Source: Roseivirga thermotolerans
GTDB lineage: Bacteria > Bacteroidota > Bacteroidia > Cytophagales > Cyclobacteriaceae
Length of the DNA stretch: 64,000 bases
Direction of reading: 5' to 3'
Assembly: GCF_014653175.1 (NCBI RefSeq)
Contig: NZ_BNAG01000001.1
Span: 992,001 to 1,056,000, forward strand
Position numbers and translations under genes: made by a program
Shown here: piece after piece, positions 18,106-26,307 of the stretch
Numbering within the stretch: the first letter of the stretch is position 1
Layout: every line of letters begins with the position of its first letter
Notes under the pieces: model-generated
Database searches by the model: none
The model's input: only the letters and a program-made list of their open reading frames with translations
What the model was told of the DNA's origin: nothing

Positions 18106-18131
18106 ATTTAACTTTTAGAGGAATAAAGACT

Positions 18132-18401
18132 ATGGACACTCAAAAATTTACGACAAAGGAGTTTAAGGAAAAGCTGGAAGCTACCCACGATTTTCCCACT
18201 CTGTACATGTTTAAGTTTATAGTGCTGGAAGAAAAGAAAGAAGAAGTAAAAGCCTTATTCCCGCTCAACGATGTGGTATACAAACCTTCCAGTAAGGGTA
18301 AATACATGAGTGTTACTGCCAAAGTTATGGCACCATCCAGCGATTTCGTCATAGGGATCTATCAAAAGGCACATCAGATTCAGGGTATTATAGCACTCTA
18401 A
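18132..18401 (+). CDS. DUF493 family protein (YbeD-like)
   Basis: 89 residues with the small alpha/beta DUF493 pattern: FKEKLEATHDFPTLYMFKFIV, then YKPSSKGKYMSVTAKVMAPSSDFVIGIYQKAHQIQGIIAL, where the SxxGKYxS(V/L)T strand and the 'VxxIYxxxxxxxGVxxxL' end are characteristic. Function is not established for the family; relatives have an ACT-like fold. The next gene starts in its stop (TAATG), so the two are coupled. Confidence 0.85.
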   Translation: MDTQKFTTKEFKEKLEATHDFPTLYMFKFIVLEEKKEEVKALFPLNDVVYKPSSKGKYMSVTAKVMAPSSDFVIGIYQKAHQIQGIIAL

Positions 18402-19096
18402 TGAAACACAAGGCTTTTTTACTAGGGCTCATGGTAGGTATTGTGGCCTGTTCCGGCTCCAAGAAAGAGCAACCTAAAGAGGCAAGCCCCCGGCCTGGGC
18501 AAGAGCAACTAGTATTAAAAAGCCTTGAACGCGAGTACATTGAGCCGGTATTTCCTGAAGACATGGCCCAAGAAAGAACCAACTGGCAAAACCCTGATAT
18601 TGTCTTAAAGAGCTTCAGCAACCTGAGCGAAAAGACAGTGGCGGATGTTGGAGCAGGAGCAGGCTATTTTAGTTTTAAACTAGCTCAGGTAGCCCAAAAA
18701 GTGATTGCACTCGATATTGACCCAAAGGCGCTAGACTACATTCGGGAGCAAAAACAAATAGTGGGCAACTGGGCCGATAATATTGAACCCCGCCTTACCC
18801 CTCCCGATGTACCCAACCTTTTGGTAAACGAAGCCGATGCGGTATTGGTGGTAAATACCTTTTGCTTTATCCCCAACCAGCAACAGTACTTTGAGCGATT
18901 GCGCAATGGACTTAAGCCGGAGGGCGAGTTGGTAATTGTAGATTTTAAAAAGGGAAACATTCCTGTGGGGCCGGCTGATGAAATGAAGATGGATGCCCGT
19001 ACGGTTCGTTCCATTCTTAGAAAGGCCGGTTATAAAAGAATTTCAATCGATGAGAGGAGTTTGGAATACCAGTACATTATAAAAGCCAATAACTGA
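18401..19096 (+). CDS. Class I SAM-dependent methyltransferase with a lipoprotein signal
   Basis: 231 residues. The N-terminus MKHKAFLLGLMVGIVAC is a lipoprotein signal with Cys17 as the lipidation site. The remainder is a Rossmann-type methyltransferase: motif I VADVGAGAGYFSFKLA (near residue 78), IALDID at the end of strand 2, EADAVLVVNTFCFIPNQ and GELVIVDFKKG. A secreted SAM enzyme is odd because SAM is cytoplasmic; an internal start is not obvious (Met46 of the precursor would remove the linker). Target unknown. Coupled to the DUF493 gene upstream and followed by the pterin dehydratase gene. Confidence 0.82.
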   Translation: MKHKAFLLGLMVGIVACSGSKKEQPKEASPRPGQEQLVLKSLEREYIEPVFPEDMAQERTNWQNPDIVLKSFSNLSEKTVADVGAGAGYFSFKLAQVAQKVIALDIDPKALDYIREQKQIVGNWADNIEPRLTPPDVPNLLVNEADAVLVVNTFCFIPNQQQYFERLRNGLKPEGELVIVDFKKGNIPVGPADEMKMDARTVRSILRKAGYKRISIDERSLEYQYIIKANN

Positions 19097-19138
19097 GCCG
19101 TTGTTTAAACGGCCATGAACCTAAAGAATAGAAAGACT

Positions 19139-19369
19139 ATGTGGACCGAGAAAGATAATAAGCTGACCAAAACTTTTGAGTTTGAGAACTTTACTCAAGC
19201 CTTTGGTTTTATGTGCAAAGTGGCCATAGAAGCAGAAAAAATGAACCACCATCCCAATTGGTCGAACGTGTGGAATAAAGTGAGTTTTGAACTCACTACC
19301 CACGATGCCGGTAATACGGTAACGGAGAAAGATCGTAAATTGGCTGAAATCATAGACCAACTGGCCTAA
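19139..19369 (+). CDS. 4a-hydroxytetrahydrobiopterin dehydratase
   Basis: Pterin-4a-carbinolamine dehydratase, 76 residues from the ATG at 19139 (MWTEKDN, the usual family start); an ATG at 19115 adds eight residues and cannot be excluded. It recycles the pterin cofactor after aromatic amino-acid hydroxylation. Signature residues: [44 protein letters not shown]-type sequence, where the His-His-Pro and the later His-Asp form the active site. No aromatic hydroxylase is in the window, so the cofactor user is elsewhere. It is followed directly by rsmI (TAATG overlap). Confidence 0.92.
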   Translation: MWTEKDNKLTKTFEFENFTQAFGFMCKVAIEAEKMNHHPNWSNVWNKVSFELTTHDAGNTVTEKDRKLAEIIDQLA

Positions 19370-20046
19370 TGCCCGAGAAAATCAGCCTTTATCTTGTGCC
19401 CACTCCCATTGGTAATCTTGAAGATATTACCCTAAGGGCTATTAGGGTATTGAACGATGTGGATGTGATTTTGGCCGAAGATACCAGAACATCAGGGAAG
19501 CTTCTAAAGCACCACAACATTAGCAAGCCACTGCAGAGTTATCATATTTTTAATGAGCACCAGGCAGTAGCCCGGTTAGTTGAGCGAATGAATGCCGGAG
19601 AAACCTTTGCGCTTATTTCCGATGCAGGTACTCCCTCCATCTCCGATCCCGGGTTTTTGCTGGTTAGAGAGGCAATAGCCGCTGGCTTAGAAGTAAACTG
19701 CCTACCGGGAGCCACGGCCTTTGTGCCGGCACTGGTAAACTCCGGTTTACCTTCCGATAAGTTTGTGTTTGAAGGCTTTCTGCCCCATAAAAAAGGGCGT
19801 CAGACACGGTTAAAAGCATTGGCGGGGGAAGAAAGAACCATTATTCTTTATGAGTCGCCACATCGATTAGTTAAGTCGTTAGAACAACTCAAAGAGTTTT
19901 TGGGAGATCGTAAAGCCTCCGTTTCCAGAGAAATATCTAAAATGTTTGAAGAAACCGTGAGAGGCACCTTGTCTGAGCTTATTGAGCACTTTAATAAAAA
20001 CGGAGTAAAAGGAGAATTTGTGGTGGTGATTGAAGGCTGTCACTAG
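19369..20046 (+). CDS. rsmI: 16S rRNA (cytidine(1402)-2'-O)-methyltransferase
   Basis: 225 residues of the tetrapyrrole-methylase-fold enzyme that 2'-O-methylates C1402 in the 16S decoding centre using SAM. Seen: LYLVPTPIGNLEDITLRAIRVL at the N-terminus, AEDTRTSGKLLKHHNI, ALISDAGTPSISDPGFLLVREA, PGATAFVPALVNSGLPSDKFVFEGFLPHKKGRQ and IILYESPHRLVKSL, all family hallmarks. The protein is shorter than the E. coli form because the C-terminal extension is missing, as is usual in Bacteroidota. Its end overlaps the convergent sigma-factor gene by four bases. Confidence 0.95.
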   Translation: MPEKISLYLVPTPIGNLEDITLRAIRVLNDVDVILAEDTRTSGKLLKHHNISKPLQSYHIFNEHQAVARLVERMNAGETFALISDAGTPSISDPGFLLVREAIAAGLEVNCLPGATAFVPALVNSGLPSDKFVFEGFLPHKKGRQTRLKALAGEERTIILYESPHRLVKSLEQLKEFLGDRKASVSREISKMFEETVRGTLSELIEHFNKNGVKGEFVVVIEGCH

Positions 20047-20636
20047 CGGCCAGAGCCAATCTGCTTCTCATACAGTTTATTAATTTTTTCTTTGGCTCTC
20101 AGTAGCCTCATTTTGGCTGCACTTTCCGAAATATTTAGTGTAGTAATTATGGTTTGCAAAGGCTGTTTTTCCTTGTACTTCAGCAAAAGCAGCAGTTTTT
20201 CTTCAGGAGTTATTTGTTCGAGCAGTAGCTCCAGAGCATTGTGCAACGACTCCTTATCTACCTCTTCAGCCTCAATTACATCCTCCAGCTCGGTCGAAAG
20301 CTTATCGGATATCACCTGGTGCATATTCTTTTTCTTCTTGCGGAGGTAGTCGACACAGGTATGGTAAATAATGGTATAAAGCCAAGTCTTGAATTTAGCC
20401 TCCGAACGAAAGCTCTTTAACTGCATAAATACCTTAATGAACACCTCTTGGCTTAGATCTTCGGCTTCGTCATCGCTCTTCACATAACTACGGCATTTTT
20501 TCACCACATAATCATGGTACCTATCGGCCAAAATGGAGAAATACCGCTGAGGCCCACCTTCTTGGAGAAACCTTACCAGTTCCTCATCGGTAAAGGCCGG
20601 TTTGATATTTCCTTTGAAAATTTTTTCCGATGACAT
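20043..20636 (-). CDS. ECF-type RNA polymerase sigma factor
   Basis: 197 residues from the ATG at 20636 (MSSEKIFKGN); a TTG ten codons upstream is possible but less likely. Region 2 is clear: LADRYHDYVVKKCRSYV... DDEAEDLSQEVFIKVFMQLKSFRSEAKFKTWLYTIIYHTCVDYLRKKKK. A linker rich in acidic residues follows, then region 4 with ITPEEKLLLLLKYKEKQPLQTIITTLNISESAAKMRLLRAKEKI. No anti-sigma gene is adjacent, so its signal is unknown. It is divergent from the peptide-ligase cassette, separated by only 49 bases, so it could share regulation with that cassette. Confidence 0.9.
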   Translation of the reverse strand: MSSEKIFKGNIKPAFTDEELVRFLQEGGPQRYFSILADRYHDYVVKKCRSYVKSDDEAEDLSQEVFIKVFMQLKSFRSEAKFKTWLYTIIYHTCVDYLRKKKKNMHQVISDKLSTELEDVIEAEEVDKESLHNALELLLEQITPEEKLLLLLKYKEKQPLQTIITTLNISESAAKMRLLRAKEKINKLYEKQIGSGR

Positions 20637-20685
20637 GTGACTTTGACTTTGGCGCGCGTCTAACAAACACTAAAGTATAAAGAAG

Positions 20686-21408
20686 ATGCTGCTTTTTGAA
20701 AAAGCCATGTTGGATATTAACATGCTTCCGCAACCCAATGATGTAACCTGCGGGCCCACCAGCTTGCAGGCTGTCTATCAGTTTTACGGAGACAACATCT
20801 CGCTAAGCCAGGTAATATCGCAGGTAAAGCAGTTGAAATCAGGAGGTACCCTGGCCGTGAATCTTGGTAATCATGCCCTTAAAAGAGGCTATGAGGCCAC
20901 CATTTATACCTACAATTTGCAAATCTTTGACCCCTCGTGGTTCAATGGAGAGGAAGAAGTAGACCTGGTGAATAAGCTGGCTATGCAATGCCATTATAAA
21001 CCCCAGCGAAAAATTCGGTTTGCTTCTTCTGCCTATCAGAAATTTTTGCGACTTGGAGGTAAAATTAAGTTTCAAGACCTTACACCAGACCTGATCAAAT
21101 CCTATCTTTTTCAGAACCAGCCCATTCTCACTGGCCTTAGTGCCACTTATTTGTACCAAAGCCCCAGAGAAATAGGCGATTTTAAAATAGAATATGATGA
21201 CCTCAGGGGCCTACCCACCGGACACTTTGTGGTGGTGAGTGGTATTACCCCCGATGAAAACATTGTGTCTATTGCCGATCCGTTAAAGAATAACCCATTG
21301 GCCAACGGACATTATTACGAAGTAGATATTCACCGATTAATCAACTCAATTATGCTGGGTATGGTAACCTACGATGCCAACCTACTGATTATTAGACCTA
21401 AACAATGA
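20686..21408 (+). CDS. C39-like cysteine peptidase of the ATP-grasp/GCS2 cassette
   Basis: 240 residues, no signal peptide, so cytosolic. The papain-type core begins MLPQPNDVTCGPTSLQAVYQFYGDN, with Cys near residue 22 of the long form as nucleophile. The later PTGHFVVVSGI and DPLKNNPLANGHYYEVDIHRLI supply the catalytic His and Asp/Asn. This is the 'peptidase C39-like' family that repeatedly accompanies RLAN/RimK ligases. Unlike bacteriocin C39 domains it is not fused to an ABC transporter. The start may be the ATG at 20686 or the one at 20707; the A-rich AAAGAAG before 20686 favours the longer form. The next gene overlaps its end by four bases. Probable role, inferred: processing or release of an isopeptide or small peptide. 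Confidence 0.85.
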   Translation: MLLFEKAMLDINMLPQPNDVTCGPTSLQAVYQFYGDNISLSQVISQVKQLKSGGTLAVNLGNHALKRGYEATIYTYNLQIFDPSWFNGEEEVDLVNKLAMQCHYKPQRKIRFASSAYQKFLRLGGKIKFQDLTPDLIKSYLFQNQPILTGLSATYLYQSPREIGDFKIEYDDLRGLPTGHFVVVSGITPDENIVSIADPLKNNPLANGHYYEVDIHRLINSIMLGMVTYDANLLIIRPKQ

Positions 21409-22856
21409 ACAAACTAATTGTTATTGAAAAACCACATAAGTGGCAGTTGGATATTCCCAACGTTGACCTTGTTTCTGCGCAAGACTACCTCTCTGATGCA
21501 GCCGGTCAAATGGGAAAAAATACAAAAGTAATCAACCTATGTAAGTCCTATCAATACCAAAGCGTTGGCTATTACGTATCGCTTTTGGCCGAAGCCAGAG
21601 GACATAAGGTACTGCCGGAGGTTTCTACCATACAGGACTTTCGCTTTCCTTCAATGATAAAAGACGATGCTCAGGATTTTGATGCCGTCATTCAGAAATG
21701 TTTGGGCAGCAGTTCAGAAACCAAGCTGGAATTCAAAATATATTTTGGATATACCGAGGAATTGGCCAACTCCAGCTTGGGCATGCTGCTGTTCAACCTA
21801 TTTCAATCACCCATATTAAAAGCCTCTTTTATAAAGCGGGATAAGTGGACCCTGGAAAGCCTTAAACCGCTGAACATATACGACCTGAGCAACGATGAAC
21901 GTATAAAACTGCAGTCGTTTCTAGGGCTGTTCATGAGCAATAAAAAGGTGGTAAGAAAGAACCACCAACGCAGAAAGTTCGACCTGGCCATACTTGTGAA
22001 CCCGGACGACCCTAACCCTCCTTCCAACCCAAAGGCACTTCAAAAATTTGTGAAAGCAGCCGAAGAAGTGGGCTTTAACACAGAAATTATTACCAAAAAC
22101 GACTATGGTAAGATTACACAGTTCGATGCCCTCTTTATTCGGGAAACAACCAATGTAAACAACCACACTTTTCGGTTGGCTAAGAAAGCCCAGTCTGAGG
22201 GGCTGGTGGTTATTGACGATCCACAGTCTATTATGCGATGTACCAACAAGGTATACCTCAATGAACTCATGAGAAGCTACGGCATTAACACTCCCAAAGC
22301 AGCCATAGTATCTAAAGAAAATCCTTTTGCTGCGGTAGAGCGAATAGGCTTTCCCTTTATTCTAAAAGAACCGGATGGTGCTTTTTCTAAGGGAGTAAAA
22401 AAAGTGCAGAGCGAAGAAGAGCTCAACGAGTTGCTCAAGGGTTTCTTTAAAGGCTCTGAGTTGCTCATTGCCCAGGAGTTTATGCCCACACCGTTCGACT
22501 GGCGTGTGGGAGTGTTCAACGGACAGGCCTTGTATGTATGTAAATACTTTATGGCTCGCAACCATTGGCAAATCATCGATTGGAAGAAAAGCGGAAAAGC
22601 ACAAGAGGGCAAATCGGAGACCTACGCCATTGCAGATGTGCCCAAAGCACTGATTAGCACGGCCCTTAAAGCCACAAAGCTGATTGGCAACGGGCTCTAT
22701 GGGGTAGATATTAAGGAAGTAAATAAAAAATTCTATGTAATTGAGGTGAATGATAACCCTAACCTCGATGCGGGAATTGAAGATAAGATATTAAAAAACA
22801 GACTCTACGAAACCATTATGGAGACCATGATGGACAGGGTCAAAATAAAACAATAA
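21405..22856 (+). CDS. RLAN-RimK family ATP-grasp ligase
   Basis: 483 residues. The N-terminal RLAN (RimK-like ATP-grasp N-terminal) domain covers about 1-185, recognisable from NLCKSYQYQSVGYYVSLLAEARGHKVLP. A RimK-type ATP-grasp domain follows (about 195-480): FDLAILVNPDDPNPPSNPKAL, DALFIRETTNVNNHTFRLAKKA, VVIDDPQSIMRCTNKVYLNELM, FPFILKEPDGAFSKGVKKV, LIAQEFMPTPFDWRVGVFNG, and the Mg-binding end GLYGVDIKEVNKKFYVIEVNDNPNLDAGIED. Such enzymes form amide bonds between a carboxylate and an amine via acyl phosphate. The substrate is not known. The protein is cytosolic, coupled to the peptidase gene (ATGA overlap), and the GCS2 gene follows two bases later. Confidence 0.92.
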   Translation: MNKLIVIEKPHKWQLDIPNVDLVSAQDYLSDAAGQMGKNTKVINLCKSYQYQSVGYYVSLLAEARGHKVLPEVSTIQDFRFPSMIKDDAQDFDAVIQKCLGSSSETKLEFKIYFGYTEELANSSLGMLLFNLFQSPILKASFIKRDKWTLESLKPLNIYDLSNDERIKLQSFLGLFMSNKKVVRKNHQRRKFDLAILVNPDDPNPPSNPKALQKFVKAAEEVGFNTEIITKNDYGKITQFDALFIRETTNVNNHTFRLAKKAQSEGLVVIDDPQSIMRCTNKVYLNELMRSYGINTPKAAIVSKENPFAAVERIGFPFILKEPDGAFSKGVKKVQSEEELNELLKGFFKGSELLIAQEFMPTPFDWRVGVFNGQALYVCKYFMARNHWQIIDWKKSGKAQEGKSETYAIADVPKALISTALKATKLIGNGLYGVDIKEVNKKFYVIEVNDNPNLDAGIEDKILKNRLYETIMETMMDRVKIKQ

Positions 22857-22857
22857 T

Positions 22858-24120
22858 ATGGAAGACAATCGCCTCCATTTGTTCCAGGCTTTTGGTATTG
22901 AGCTGGAATACATGATTGTAGACATTGAGACGCTCGATGTAAAACCAATTGCCGATGAGGTGCTTAAATCGTTGGCCGGTGAAATTACCAATGAAATCAC
23001 ATTTGGAAGCGTAACCTGGTCTAACGAGCTGGCACTACACGTTATTGAGCTTAAATGCTCGGCTCCAACAGGCAATTTGCAGCAACTGGCGGTCGATTTC
23101 GAAGAAGCCGTTCAGCAAATGAATAGTGCTCTGGCACAATTCAATGCTCAGTTAATGCCCTCTGCCGCGCACCCATGGATGAACCCTGAGACAGAAACCG
23201 TTCGTTGGCCACACGATAATGCAGAAATTTACGCTACCTACGATCGCATATTTAACTGTAAGGGGCACGGATGGAGCAACCTGCAAAGCATGCACATAAA
23301 CCTTCCTTTTGCTAATGACGAAGAGTTTGGCAGACTGCACGCGGCCATACGCACACTGTTGCCAATAATGCCCGCCCTGTCGGCTAGTTCGCCCATTTTG
23401 GATGGTAAAGACACCGGTTTTTGGGACAAGCGATTGGATTATTATCGCAAAAATCAAAAGGCAGTGCCTGTGCTTACAGGACAGGTAATTCCTGAACCGG
23501 TTTTTACACAGAGTGAATACCAAGCACAGATTTTTGATCGCATAGCGCGTGATATTAAAATACATGATCAGGAAGGAATTTTAGAGCCTATTTGGCTGAA
23601 CTCCAGGGGTGCTATTGCACGGTTCGACAGGGGAGCTATAGAAATTAGAATACTCGATGTGCAAGAGTGCCCCAAAGCCGATTTGGCCATTGCCTCCCTC
23701 ATTATTCATGCCCTCAAACTACTTACCGAAGAGCACCTGATGAGCCTGGAACAACAACAGAAATTTAAGACCGAAGCACTGGCCACCCTGTTCAACCAGG
23801 TGATTAAACATGGAGAACACAGTCTTATACAAGATGCTGCCTACCTCAAGGCCTTTGGTCTTAATGCCGTTACGGAAATGACGGCCACTGAACTATGGCA
23901 ATACATTAAGCGAAAGGTGGATAGGAGGTATCCTGAAGCACTGAGTTATTGGCAGTCCGAAATTGAATTGCTATTTGATGAGGGTACCCTCTCTACTCGT
24001 GTACTCAATGCACTAGAGGCCAACCTGGAGCACGATAACCTTAAAATGGTGTACTCGGAGTTGTGTGATTGTTTGGAAAGTAATCAAATGCTAAGGGAAT
24101 GTCTGGAAGAAGCTTTTTAA
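22858..24120 (+). CDS. GCS2-family carboxylate-amine ligase
   Basis: 420 residues of the glutamate-cysteine ligase family 2 (glutamine-synthetase-like fold). It starts with LFQAFGIELEYMIVDIETLDVKPIADEVL, the metal-binding GIELEYMIV strand, and has AMP/metal-site elements SAAHPWMNPETETVRWPH, HGWSNLQSMHINLPFANDEEFGRLHAAIR, PVLTGQVIPEPVFTQSEY and RFDRGAIEIRILDVQECPKADLAIA. Glutathione-type enzymes join Glu and Cys, but stand-alone GCS2 proteins in ATP-grasp cassettes probably use another amino-acid pair. No glutathione synthetase is present here. It lies two bases after the ATP-grasp gene and overlaps the following hydrolase by 22 bases. Confidence 0.92.
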   Translation: MEDNRLHLFQAFGIELEYMIVDIETLDVKPIADEVLKSLAGEITNEITFGSVTWSNELALHVIELKCSAPTGNLQQLAVDFEEAVQQMNSALAQFNAQLMPSAAHPWMNPETETVRWPHDNAEIYATYDRIFNCKGHGWSNLQSMHINLPFANDEEFGRLHAAIRTLLPIMPALSASSPILDGKDTGFWDKRLDYYRKNQKAVPVLTGQVIPEPVFTQSEYQAQIFDRIARDIKIHDQEGILEPIWLNSRGAIARFDRGAIEIRILDVQECPKADLAIASLIIHALKLLTEEHLMSLEQQQKFKTEALATLFNQVIKHGEHSLIQDAAYLKAFGLNAVTEMTATELWQYIKRKVDRRYPEALSYWQSEIELLFDEGTLSTRVLNALEANLEHDNLKMVYSELCDCLESNQMLRECLEEAF

Positions 24121-24812
24121 TGACCTGCGAACATGCAGGCAACTATGTGCCGGCAAATTATCGCTACTTGTTTTTAGGCCATGAGGCCATTTTAGAAACA
24201 CACAGAGGGTATGACCTGGGAGCGGGGCCCCTGGCCGAATATTTGGCCGATACATTAAAGCTACCTCTCTACGTGAACATGATCACCCGGTTGTTGGTAG
24301 ACTCCAATCGTTCCAAGTTCAATCCGGAGCTGTATTCGGAGTTTAGTCGTAGTCTAGACCCCGTGGTAAAGAAGTTTTTACTCAAAAAGTACTATACCGC
24401 TTACCGACAGCAGGTGTATGATTGGATTAAAGAGCACGCCCGAAAAACCGATTCGGTAGTTCATATTTCCATGCACTCATTTACCCCCGTTCTTAAAGGA
24501 GAAACCCGTAAGGCCGATATTGGTATTCTATACGATGATAACAGAGAACCGGAGGCTCGCATAGCTCGCCAGTTGGTGGCCGATCTGCAGCTTAATGCTC
24601 CACAGTTTGTAACCATGCACAACTATCCGTATTTGGGCACAGCCGATGGGTTTACCACCTACCTGCGCAAAGAGTTTAGACCTAAAAACTATTCGGGAAT
24701 AGAAATTGAGGTGAACCAAAAATACCACAACCGACCGGAAATGGAAGATATAAAAAAGGCTCTACAAGGAGCTCTGAGGTCGGTTATGAGCGAAGAAACC
24801 GCCCTGTGTTAG
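24099..24812 (+). CDS. N-formylglutamate amidohydrolase-like hydrolase
   Basis: 237 residues, FGase family. Motifs: SFLMTCEHAGNYVPANYRYLF (zinc-binding first strand with the Glu-His pair), HRGYDLGAGPLAEYLAD, NMITRLLVDSNRSKFNPELYSEFSR, VVHISMHSFTPVL (second metal His) and NYSGIEIEVNQKYHNRPE. Characterised relatives hydrolyse N-formylglutamate in histidine breakdown, but no hut genes are near. The tight overlap with GCS2 suggests an amide- or peptide-cleaving step in this cassette. The ATG at 24099 is used because a second ATG at 24120 (TTTTTAATGA) would cut into the first strand. Confidence 0.88.
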   Translation: MSGRSFLMTCEHAGNYVPANYRYLFLGHEAILETHRGYDLGAGPLAEYLADTLKLPLYVNMITRLLVDSNRSKFNPELYSEFSRSLDPVVKKFLLKKYYTAYRQQVYDWIKEHARKTDSVVHISMHSFTPVLKGETRKADIGILYDDNREPEARIARQLVADLQLNAPQFVTMHNYPYLGTADGFTTYLRKEFRPKNYSGIEIEVNQKYHNRPEMEDIKKALQGALRSVMSEETALC

Positions 24813-25051
24813 TAGTTAGCAGGGGTCAGTCGGGCTAAGTAAAATATTCAGCCATAGCATTATTGGCGGGGTAAGAGTAGAGGCTTAGGTGCACTTGTAT
24901 TTCTTAGGAGCAGCCTTTTTACATAGACATCAATTGTTTAGAAAGAGAAGGATTTGGTTTTATTGCTTAGGGGGCAGGCCTCATCATATTATCAAAAGTC
25001 CTTCTTTTCCGGAATAGGCAAGCCCTATATTTGTGTATTAATCGCCTACCT

Positions 25052-25834
25052 ATGCAGAGACTACTTCAAGACGTAATTGTTTTGGTGAAGGACACCGGAG
25101 ACTTTATTCGCGAAGAATCGCACAAGTTCGATCATTCAAAAATTGAATATAAAGGCACAAACGATCTTGTATCTTATGTAGATAAAGAGGCAGAAATGCG
25201 ATTGGTAAAGGGTCTGTCAGAAATATTGCCGGGCAGTGGATTTATTGCCGAAGAGGGTACTTCTTCTAGAAGATCGGATAGTTACAACTGGATTATAGAC
25301 CCGCTAGACGGAACTACAAATTTTGCCCACGGTTTGCCGGTGTATGCCATTTCTGTGGCTCTAGTGAAGCGGGGAGAGCTGGCTCTGGGAGTGGTGTATG
25401 AACTGAATAGAGATGAGTGTTTCCATGCTTCTAAAGGCGAAGGTGCTTTTTTAAATCATATGCCCATTAGGGTTTCACCGGTAAAAACACTCGACAAGTC
25501 TCTGCTAGCCACAGGTTTTCCTTACTACGACTTCGAAAAAATGAGTAGTTACCTCTCCATTCTCAACGAGTTTATGCAAACTACCCATGGTTTAAGGCGT
25601 ATGGGAAGTGCGGCAGTAGACCTTGCCTATACCGCTTGCGGACGCTTTGAAGGGTTCTTTGAATACAACCTCAACGCCTGGGATGTAGCCGCAGGAGCTT
25701 TGTTGGTGCAGGAGGCCGGAGGAACAGTAACGGACTTTAAAGGGGGGAATAACTTTTTGATGGGTCGGGAAATTGTGGCTGGTAATGCAACCCAACAAGA
25801 AATGCTGAGACTTATTCAGAAACACTGGAAGTGA
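25052..25834 (+). CDS. suhB: Inositol monophosphatase family protein
   Basis: 260 residues from the ATG at 25052; a TTG seven codons upstream is unlikely. Family motifs: GFIAEEGTSS (metal-binding Glu), NWIIDPLDGTTNFAHGLPVYAISVAL (the D-P-L-D-G-T-x-N-F core with two metal Asp residues) and NAWDVAAGALLVQEAGGTVTDF (third metal Asp). It hydrolyses inositol-1-phosphate or related sugar phosphates with Mg2+; SuhB proteins can also act in rRNA transcription. A TATATTTG element (25026-25033) 18 bases upstream is a likely -7 box. About 240 bases of apparently empty sequence separate it from the amidoligase cassette. Confidence 0.9.
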   Translation: MQRLLQDVIVLVKDTGDFIREESHKFDHSKIEYKGTNDLVSYVDKEAEMRLVKGLSEILPGSGFIAEEGTSSRRSDSYNWIIDPLDGTTNFAHGLPVYAISVALVKRGELALGVVYELNRDECFHASKGEGAFLNHMPIRVSPVKTLDKSLLATGFPYYDFEKMSSYLSILNEFMQTTHGLRRMGSAAVDLAYTACGRFEGFFEYNLNAWDVAAGALLVQEAGGTVTDFKGGNNFLMGREIVAGNATQQEMLRLIQKHWK

Positions 25835-26060
25835 TCCACAACCTAATAAAAATAGTAATACGGAAAATTGTTAGAAGCCTTCACCAACCTTTGCCGGTAC
25901 AGGTAGCAGGGAGCAATCTAACACCGGTTGCTTTACGCAAACTTTGCCGAAGGGCAATTGATTAGAAAACGCATTGAATAGAGCTACTTAATCAACTATA
26001 ACTTTTCAGCTTTCAGACCGATTCGCGAACTTTGTCTCCGCAATCGCAGTTCACTAAGCA

Positions 26061-26225
26061 ATGCAGGAAATTATTATTGGCATATTATTCTTAGCGGCTC
26101 TTTTCTTCATGGGCAGAAAGGTGTACAGGCAATATAAGGCCAAAGATAGCTGTGCTACAGGCTGCGAAAAATGCTCTCCATCTTCCAATAAAGACTTTAA
26201 GCTACCCGAGCATCTAAAAAACTAG
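26061..26225 (+). CDS. FeoB-associated-type Cys-rich small membrane protein
   Basis: A 54-codon gene. It begins MQEIIIGILFLAALFFMGRK, one transmembrane helix with the cytoplasmic side basic (RKVYRQYK), and continues with a Cys cluster CATGCEKC and a lysine-containing tail. The architecture (one helix, then C-x3-C-x2-C) matches the FeoB-associated Cys-rich membrane protein family (PF12669). Members usually sit beside feoB for ferrous iron uptake, but no feoAB is in the window, so it is an orphan here. Cysteines may bind a metal or pair oxidatively; the role is unproven. It lies 82 bases before the convergent radical SAM gene. Confidence 0.7.
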   Translation: MQEIIIGILFLAALFFMGRKVYRQYKAKDSCATGCEKCSPSSNKDFKLPEHLKN

Positions 26226-26307
26226 TTTGCTTGTGGGTACAAAATTCAAATTTAATCGATAGAGTAATCTATGGATGAAGCACGGAAGGCCGGCTTTAAC
26301 CGTTTCA

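Noticed and set aside
24813-25051. The gap between the amidoligase cassette and the inositol phosphatase gene as a possible RNA gene or precursor peptide
   Set aside because: No short frame with a start, no conserved RNA pattern, and only a -7-like box near the right end was found.
25835-26060. Possible signal recognition particle RNA or other small RNA before the Feo-type microprotein
   Set aside because: The conserved SRP tetraloop/asymmetric-loop bases were not found and no stable long hairpin was seen.
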